From the NCBI GenBank assembly GCA_964441755.1, contig CAYTVG010000007.1:124001-188000 (forward strand): a stretch of DNA of 64,000 nt. Reading direction: 5' to 3'. Shown in pieces: positions 59,035-64,000 of this stretch. A program made the position numbers and the translations under genes. Position 1 is the first letter of the stretch; every line of letters begins with the position of its first letter. Below the pieces are notes generated by a model, which saw only the letters and a program-made list of their open reading frames with translations, was not told the DNA's origin and did no database searches. The DNA is from JAUMBM01 sp964441755. Lineage in GTDB: Bacteria; Bacteroidota; Bacteroidia; Chitinophagales; Saprospiraceae.

Positions 59035-61113
59035 ATGAACCTACGCTTCCTTTTACTGTGGGCTGTCTGCTGGGCGGGCGGCAGCCACCAACTGCCGGCC
59101 CAGCTTGCCAATCGGCTCGAACAGGTGCGAACCTATTACACCCAGGGCAAGTATGAAATGGCGCTGCAAGTAATCGACGACAGCAGAGTCCTGCGGCTCG
59201 ACCAGGAGGCAGCGCTGTTCAGGGCCCTGTGCCAGTACCAGCTCAACGATCTGGCCAACGCCCTGACCAATTTTGAGAAGCTGGCCGCAGACCAGAAGAT
59301 GCTATACCCGGAGGCGCTGCTCTATATCGGCCGCATCCACCATGCACAGTTGCGCTTTGATCAGGCAGCCCAATACTACAAATCTTACCTACAGAGCCTT
59401 CGCGGCGACCACCCCAGCCGCGGGATGCTGATTGAAGATATCCGCCGCTGCGAAAACGGCCTTCGTTTTCAGTACAGGCAAAGCGGGATTATCGTTGATA
59501 ACCTCGGACCGGAAGTCAACAGCCCGCAGGATGAGTTTGGCCCTGTGCCTGACCCTCGCCAGCGTACACGACTGTTCTATACGGCCAGTAAGCCCGGCAA
59601 CATCGGGGGCAGCATCAACCAGCGGGGGCAGCAGGATGCACGCGGGGGCAGCTATTTTGCCGATATTTTTTCCTGCCGCCAGGAAGGCGGCGAGTGGGGA
59701 AACCCGGAGCCTGCTACGGGCGATATACTGACAGCCCAGCACGAGACCATACTCGATTTTTCGGCTGACGGCAACATCCTCTACTACCAGCGGGGCTTGC
59801 AGCAGGGTGAAGGCAGCATCCTGGCAGATGCGCTTTATCCCTCCGACAGGGCGGCTGCCAGCCGGCTGATTGCCGAGAGCGGCCTCAACCCTTCGTGGGG
59901 CGACCAGGCGCTTTTTGTCTTCAATGACACCCTCTTGCTTTTTGCCAGTCGGCGGCCCGGCGGCTATGGAGGGCTGGATCTCTACCGCACCGCCCTGCGT
60001 GGCGGCCGTTGGACGATACCGGAAAACCTTGGCAGTACCATCAACTCGGCTTTTGACGAGACGACTCCTTTTTTGGCACGTGACGGCAGAACGCTCTACT
60101 TCAGCACCAACCGGAGCAGCATAAGCCTTGGCGGCCTCGACATTGTGCGGGCGGTGTATGAGCCGGCCGAGGGGCGCTGGTCGGCGCCCGACAATATGGG
60201 GGTGCCCGTCAATTCGGCTGCTGATGACAGCCATTTTCGGCTGGCCAAAGACGGCTATACGGGCTACTTTGCTTCTGCCCGCAAGGACGGGCTGGGGCGC
60301 CGGGATTTGTATGTTGCCTATTTTTCTCAGTACCGCAGTGAGATGGACCTGGGGGTTGTCCTGCCGGCGGCTGAAAGCAGGGACTCGCCGGCGGAAGCCG
60401 CCGTTCCTGTGCCGCGGTTTGAGCCCCGCTCGGTGGCAACATCTTCCGAGAGTCTTTTTGAGTGGACGCTGGCAGACGAGCCGGCGGCCGCCTACGGGCC
60501 GCGGCTGGCGCAGCTGGCGGCACAGTTGCCGGTAGGCTGGCGGCTGATTATCAGCGTTTGCTACCCGCAGGCTACAGCGGCGGCGGCAGGATTTTTCCCG
60601 GGCCTTCAGCAGGCGCAAGCCCTGGCCAGGGCGCTGGCGGCAGAGGGTATCGACCCTGCCCGCATCAGCCTGCGCAGCCTGGCGGCGCCCCCCGGCCATG
60701 CAGGCGGCAAAGCCGTATTCACTTTTTCACCGCCGGCCAGCATGCAGGCGGCCGGCAGCCCACTGCCGCTGCTGGGCAGGCTGGCCGAAGGCTGCCTGCG
60801 GGCATCCCCGCACAACCAGCCGCTCATCTACAAGGTGCAGATTATTGCTTCGATGACTGCCGCCACAGCCCCGCTGCTGGCGGAAGACCCGGCGGCCATG
60901 GTCGAAGCGGGGCCTGCTGGCATCCTCCGGTATACGGTAGGCGCCGAGCCTGCTTTTGCAGCTGCCCGCACACGGCAGCAGCAGCTGGAAGCCAGTGGCT
61001 ATGGCGGCGCCTACATCGTGCCGTATGTATATGGTGAAAGACTCGACCGCACGCGTGCGCGCCTGCTCAGCAGCCAGTTTCCCGACCTGCAACAATACTT
61101 ACAACAACCATGA
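59035..61113 (+). CDS. TPR-PD40-SPOR-like exported protein
   Basis: 692 residues. Signal peptide MNLRFLLLWAVCWAGGSHQLPAQ, TPR helices (about 25-150: VRTYYTQGKYEMALQVIDDSRVL, RFDQAAQYYKSYLQSL), then PD40/WD-like propeller blades (about 150-430: TLLLFASRRPGGYGGLDLYRTALRGGRWTIPENLGSTINSAFDE, FLARDGRTLYFSTNRSSI, KDGYTGYFASARKDGLGRRDLY), then an Ala/Gln-rich stretch and a C-terminal SPOR-like segment (IYKVQIIASM...ARTRQQQLEASGYGGAYIVPYV) that may bind peptidoglycan. The start of this layout resembles PorE-type T9SS accessory proteins, but the usual OmpA domain is replaced. Its stop overlaps the next ATG by the ATGA motif. Confidence 0.82.
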   Translation: MNLRFLLLWAVCWAGGSHQLPAQLANRLEQVRTYYTQGKYEMALQVIDDSRVLRLDQEAALFRALCQYQLNDLANALTNFEKLAADQKMLYPEALLYIGRIHHAQLRFDQAAQYYKSYLQSLRGDHPSRGMLIEDIRRCENGLRFQYRQSGIIVDNLGPEVNSPQDEFGPVPDPRQRTRLFYTASKPGNIGGSINQRGQQDARGGSYFADIFSCRQEGGEWGNPEPATGDILTAQHETILDFSADGNILYYQRGLQQGEGSILADALYPSDRAAASRLIAESGLNPSWGDQALFVFNDTLLLFASRRPGGYGGLDLYRTALRGGRWTIPENLGSTINSAFDETTPFLARDGRTLYFSTNRSSISLGGLDIVRAVYEPAEGRWSAPDNMGVPVNSAADDSHFRLAKDGYTGYFASARKDGLGRRDLYVAYFSQYRSEMDLGVVLPAAESRDSPAEAAVPVPRFEPRSVATSSESLFEWTLADEPAAAYGPRLAQLAAQLPVGWRLIISVCYPQATAAAAGFFPGLQQAQALARALAAEGIDPARISLRSLAAPPGHAGGKAVFTFSPPASMQAAGSPLPLLGRLAEGCLRASPHNQPLIYKVQIIASMTAATAPLLAEDPAAMVEAGPAGILRYTVGAEPAFAAARTRQQQLEASGYGGAYIVPYVYGERLDRTRARLLSSQFPDLQQYLQQP

Positions 61114-62264
61114 ATACACCCCTCAGCATACCTGCCAAACTCCCGGGCATAGGGACTTCCATCTTCACCGTCATGTCGGCGCTCGCCAACGAATCGGGCG
61201 CCATCAACCTCTCGCAGGGTTTTCCCGACTATGACCCGCCGGCCGAGCTCATTGACCTGAGCTGCCACTACCTGCGGTCGGGCAAAAACCAGTACGCCCC
61301 CATGGCGGGTGTCATGGAGCTGCGGGAAAAAATTGCTGCCAAAATTGCGGCTCTCTACCAGCGGGAAGTCAGCCCCCTGCACGAGATTACCATTACAGCG
61401 GGTGCTACCCAGGCCATTTTTACCGCCATCAGCGCGCTCATACAGCCGGGCGATGAAGTCATCCAACTGGAGCCTGCCTACGATTGCTATCGGCCGGCGG
61501 TAGAGTTGCAAGGCGGGCGGGTGCGTTCCTACGAGCTGTCGGCGCCGGATTTTCGGCCCGACTGGTCGGCCATCGAAGCCCTCATAAGCCCCCGCACGCG
61601 ACTCATCATCATCAATACCCCCCAAAACCCCAGCGGACAGGCATTTAGTGATGCCGACTGGCGGCAGCTTGCGGCCATCATCCGCGACAAGAACATATTT
61701 GTGCTCAGCGATGAAGTCTACGAGCATTTGGTCTTCGACGGGCAGCAGCACGCCAGCGTGATCCGCTATCCCGAGCTGTACGACCGAAGCCTGGCCGTCT
61801 TTTCCTTTGGCAAAACCTTCCACAATACGGGTTGGAAGATAGGCTATTGCGTAGCGCCCCCACAGTTGACTGCCGCCTTTCGCAGCGTGCACCAGTTCAA
61901 TGTGTTTTCGGTGCAGACACCTGCCCAGTATGCGCTGGCCGATTATCTGGACCAGGCAGATCACTACCGCTCGCTACCCGATTTTTACCAGGCCAAGCGC
62001 GACTTTTTCCGCGCAGGCCTTGCCGGCAGCCGGCTGCAGCCGCTGGCCTGCGCGGGCACCTATTTTCAGGCCGTCGACTACAGTGCCGTCAGCGACCTGC
62101 CCGACACGGATTTTTGCCGGCAACTGACTACAGAGACCGGCGTAGCGGCCATCCCCTTTTCGGTATTTTACGGCAGCGGCCGCGACCAGCGGCTTATTCG
62201 CTTTTGTTTTGCCAAAAAAGAGGAGACGCTCACAGCGGCACTTGAGCGCCTGTGCAGGCTGTAG
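61110..62264 (+). CDS. Methionine aminotransferase (YbdL-like, PLP class I/II)
   Basis: 384 residues. Fold-type I aminotransferase: NLSQGFPDYDPPAELI, NQYAPMAGVMELREKIA, ITITAGATQAIFTAISAL, VIQLEPAYDCY, LIIINTPQNPSGQAFS, VLSDEVYEHLVFDG and the PLP-Lys motif SFGKTFHNTGWKIGYCVAP (Lys about residue 236). IRFCFAKKEETL near the end carries the carboxylate-binding Arg. The SFGKTFHNTGWK form of the Lys site is typical of the YbdL methionine/KMTB aminotransferases in the methionine salvage or side pathway. It overlaps the preceding gene by four bases (translation coupling). Confidence 0.92.
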   Translation: MNTPLSIPAKLPGIGTSIFTVMSALANESGAINLSQGFPDYDPPAELIDLSCHYLRSGKNQYAPMAGVMELREKIAAKIAALYQREVSPLHEITITAGATQAIFTAISALIQPGDEVIQLEPAYDCYRPAVELQGGRVRSYELSAPDFRPDWSAIEALISPRTRLIIINTPQNPSGQAFSDADWRQLAAIIRDKNIFVLSDEVYEHLVFDGQQHASVIRYPELYDRSLAVFSFGKTFHNTGWKIGYCVAPPQLTAAFRSVHQFNVFSVQTPAQYALADYLDQADHYRSLPDFYQAKRDFFRAGLAGSRLQPLACAGTYFQAVDYSAVSDLPDTDFCRQLTTETGVAAIPFSVFYGSGRDQRLIRFCFAKKEETLTAALERLCRL

Positions 62265-62422
62265 CCTGCCGCGGGTGTGTGCTATACGTACAAAGGTCGC
62301 ACACTGTGCAGCCAGCGCCTATGCTTTCGCCCTGCGGGTGCAGGCTGCAGGTATGGGTTTCTTTACTATGTGACTAAATGTACTACGCTCTGCAGCCGCC
62401 AGCCTCCGGCAAATCCCCGGCG

Positions 62423-63076
62423 CTACGACTTTTTTTCCCAAAGCCACAACAGCGACAGCTGCCCTTCAATAGCCGAAGGCTCAGAAAAATTGAAACCCTG
62501 CCCCAGCGGGAAAAGGCTGCTGAAGCCGCGTCGATAGCGGCCTTCGGCCTGTATGCCCCAGCGGCCGGCCGTGAGCCGGATGCCGGCACTGCCGGCGATG
62601 CCGTAGACCATCCGGAGCGGAAAATCGTCGCCGTAATAGGGCATGGCAGGCCAGGCAGGCGGCAGCACTTCCCGGCTCGACAGCGGTACCGACAGGAAGG
62701 GCCCGGCAGTCAGCAAAGGCTGCAGGCGGCCACGGCCAAAAAGTACCAGGGTGGAAGGGCTGAGCGTGAGGTAGCGAATCTGCCGCTCGTAAAAACCCGC
62801 TACCTCCGGGGAGGTTTCGCGCCAGCCCCGCTGCTCTGCCGCGAGGCTGAGCAGCAGCCCGAGATGAGGTTCCGAAACGTAGGACATGAGCAGCCCCCAG
62901 CCCGTTCCGGGCAAGGCTGCCTGTGGCACTACCGGAGAAAAGCCTACCTCATTTTGCTGGTAGGCGGCCGTAACGCCCAGGTGCAGCCGCGGGCGGAAAG
63001 CAGTGCTGTCGGCCTGCGCGCCGGCCAGCACGAGCGAGGCCAGCAGGATGGTGATGGTGTGAATAGCTCTTTTCAT
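62423..63076 (-). CDS. Outer-membrane beta-barrel protein, 217 aa
   Basis: Signal peptide MKRAIHTITILLASLVLAGAQ, then FRPRLHLGVTAAYQQNEVGFSP, GWGLLMSYVSEPHLGLLLSLAAEQRGW, YERQIRYLTLSPSTLVLFGRGRLQPLLTAGPFLSVPL, YGIAGSAGIRLTAGRWGIQAEGRYRRGFSSLFPL and LSLLWLWEKKS. Alternating strands predict an 8- to 10-strand barrel of the porin-like family common in this phylum. It converges on the aminotransferase gene, and a dispersed repeat lies upstream of its start. Confidence 0.82.
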   Translation of the reverse strand: MKRAIHTITILLASLVLAGAQADSTAFRPRLHLGVTAAYQQNEVGFSPVVPQAALPGTGWGLLMSYVSEPHLGLLLSLAAEQRGWRETSPEVAGFYERQIRYLTLSPSTLVLFGRGRLQPLLTAGPFLSVPLSSREVLPPAWPAMPYYGDDFPLRMVYGIAGSAGIRLTAGRWGIQAEGRYRRGFSSLFPLGQGFNFSEPSAIEGQLSLLWLWEKKS

Positions 63077-63094
63077 GGCATAAAAATAGTAAGC

Positions 63095-63223
63095 ACTTGT
63101 TCGGGATTTTCTGCCTGAGGTAATAATGAACTGTTTTTAGTGCGTTTTGGGTTTTTGAATGTGTACAGCCAAGGGCTAAATGGCTGAAAAAAGGCAAAAC
63201 CGATGAAAAAATCCCGAACAAGT
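63095..63223 (+). repeat. Dispersed palindromic intergenic repeat, copy 9 (best preserved ends)
   Basis: ACTTGTTCGGGATTTT (63095-63110) and AAAATCCCGAACAAGT (63208-63223) are perfect 16-bp terminal inverted repeats, 129 bp in total. The interior has AACTGTTTTTAGTGCG and GTGTACAGCC and a smaller imperfect palindrome. Located between the barrel gene and the zinc-ribbon gene. Confidence 0.88.
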
Positions 63224-63245
63224 AGTAAAAATACAACAGCCCGGG

Positions 63246-63662
63246 TTAATCCTGGGGCGTGTAGGTGGCCTCTTGCGGTTCCTCCATTTTCACCAGTATG
63301 ACCTCACCCGCTGCCTCGTCGGCAGCATAGCCGTATTCGTAGCAAAATCGGTAGCACAAGCCCGAAGGCTGGTGGTGCTGGCTGGTGAAAAAATTGAACC
63401 GGAAGCCCGCACGCAGCAACTCCTCGCGGGGCAGGCGCGTGCGCCCTGCCTGGGCAAAAGCAGCCAGGATGCGGCGGTTGCCGCGCAAAAGCCGGTGCGT
63501 ATGTCGCATAAAAAGGGTCGACTGGCTATTGTGGCGGTTGTGGAAGTTGCTGCGGCAGTAATCGTCGCAAAACCGCTTGTCGATTCTGCCGCTGAGTGGC
63601 TGGCCGCAATGTTGGCAGCTGCCGTCTGTAGCTTTACCTACAACTGTCAGGGAACTTGTCAT
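63246..63662 (-). CDS. Small zinc-ribbon protein (DUF2116-like), 138 aa
   Basis: Starts MTSSLTVVGKATDGSCQHCG and contains CQHCGQPLSGRIDKRFCDDYC, a CxxC...CxxxC zinc-binding cluster typical of small Bacteroidota proteins annotated as DUF2116-like. A basic helix (MRHTHRLLRGNRRILAAFAQAG) follows, then a C-terminal part with Cys and aromatic residues (LCYRFCYEYGYAADEAAGEV). DNA or RNA binding is plausible but not shown. ATG 63662; an ATG at 63710 extends the frame by 16 residues of no family resemblance. Confidence 0.75.
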   Translation of the reverse strand: MTSSLTVVGKATDGSCQHCGQPLSGRIDKRFCDDYCRSNFHNRHNSQSTLFMRHTHRLLRGNRRILAAFAQAGRTRLPREELLRAGFRFNFFTSQHHQPSGLCYRFCYEYGYAADEAAGEVILVKMEEPQEATYTPQD

Positions 63663-63734
63663 GGCCTGTGTTTTGCCTAGATAGTCGCAGCACAGGCCCA
63701 TTTTCCACAAAAAACAGCACCTAAATTTAATTTT

Positions 63735-64000
63735 TTACCGGAGAAAGCGCTGATCGCTCAGCAGCATATAGTTGCCCCCCAACAGCAAGGAGGTCGCTTC
63801 CGGAAAGACGGGGCGAAAAACATTTTTAAAAAACGCTTCCGACTGCTGGTATTCTTCCCAGGTAAATGCTAAAGAATTGAATAACACAAGCCCGCCGGGA
63901 CTATGAATGCGCTTCAGCTCCTCCATAAAGTCAGGTGCTAAAAAAGCTGCCGGTATCTGGTTGTCTTCAAATATATCTACACAAATAAGGTCGTAGGATG
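63735..64000 (-). CDS. Spermidine synthase-like methyltransferase-fold protein, N-terminus cut by window edge
   Basis: The frame is open from the right edge to a stop at 63735 and gives only the last 88 residues or so: SYDLICVDIFEDNQIPAAF, LAPDFMEELKRIHSPGGLVLF, NSLAFTWEEYQQSEAFF and LLGGNYMLLSDQRFLR. The DLICVDIFEDNQIP...FMEELKRIHSPGGLVLFN pattern is the end of a SpeE-type Rossmann domain (spermidine synthase or a related SAM-dependent enzyme). Start and active-site parts lie outside the window. Confidence 0.7.
   Translation of the reverse strand, partial: SYDLICVDIFEDNQIPAAFLAPDFMEELKRIHSPGGLVLFNSLAFTWEEYQQSEAFFKNVFRPVFPEATSLLLGGNYMLLSDQRFLR

Noticed and set aside
59389..60699. 436-residue ORF antisense to the TPR-PD40 gene
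   Set aside because: Lies wholly within a well-supported gene; composition (RRQAAQAD...) is that of a GC-rich antisense shadow.

Overview
The window comes from a Bacteroidota chromosome, most likely the Saprospiria/Lewinella side of the phylum (inference). The evidence is a type IX secretion (T9SS) gene block (porV, porU, a porP/sprF-family gene, gldJ, then murF), a cargo protein with a T9SS C-terminal sorting domain, the 39-residue ribosomal protein THX, many signal peptides ending in SAQ, and promoters of the Bacteroidota form TTG-N18-20-TAnnTTTG with almost no Shine-Dalgarno sequences. No tRNA, rRNA, CRISPR array, prophage or insertion sequence was recognised. One structured RNA, RNase P RNA (rnpB), lies at about 22.34-22.74 kb.

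Layout. 0-7.6 kb: a WD40 protein cut by the left edge, purF, tcdA, tatD, pdxH, msrA and guaB (purine, B6, tRNA-modification and repair housekeeping). 7.6-15.7 kb: an Rpn-type PDDEXK protein with a 9-copy heptad repeat, tadA, two uncharacterised proteins, a membrane protein like the sensor half of AraC regulators, a large secreted PIG-L deacetylase, a lipoprotein and a HAD phosphatase. 15.7-22.2 kb: an NtrC-like regulator without a DNA-binding domain, thiolase, urocanate hydratase and two exported thioredoxin-fold proteins. 22.3-33.7 kb: rnpB and the T9SS block, followed by murF and adk. 33.9-40.8 kb: a VWA protein, thx, glgC/glgA and a fused 2-oxoacid dehydrogenase E1.

41.1-52.1 kb is the most unusual part. 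On the minus strand a degenerate ECF sigma-like protein, a one-TM anti-sigma-like protein, a 495-residue helical protein and an exported TPR-CHAT protease lie in a row. Divergently, a PAS/LuxR-like regulator precedes an exported protein built from four repeats of one domain, two outer-membrane beta-barrel candidates and a VWA lipoprotein. The topology suggests, as inference, an envelope signalling system in which a periplasmic CHAT protease could act on the anti-sigma. 52.4-64 kb: a T9SS cargo protein, an uncharacterised protein with an unusually strong Shine-Dalgarno, a lone paaD, a TonB-dependent receptor, a TPR-PD40-SPOR-like protein overlapping a methionine aminotransferase, a beta-barrel protein, a zinc-ribbon protein and a truncated spermidine-synthase-like gene. 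From about 54 kb on the sequence looks visibly more GC-rich than 44-48 kb.

A second unusual layer is a family of degenerate, roughly 110-160 bp palindromic repeats. I found nine copies, all between genes. The best copy (63095-63223) has perfect 16-bp terminal inverted repeats. guaB also appears to be transcribed as a leaderless mRNA: a consensus promoter ends three bases before its ATG.
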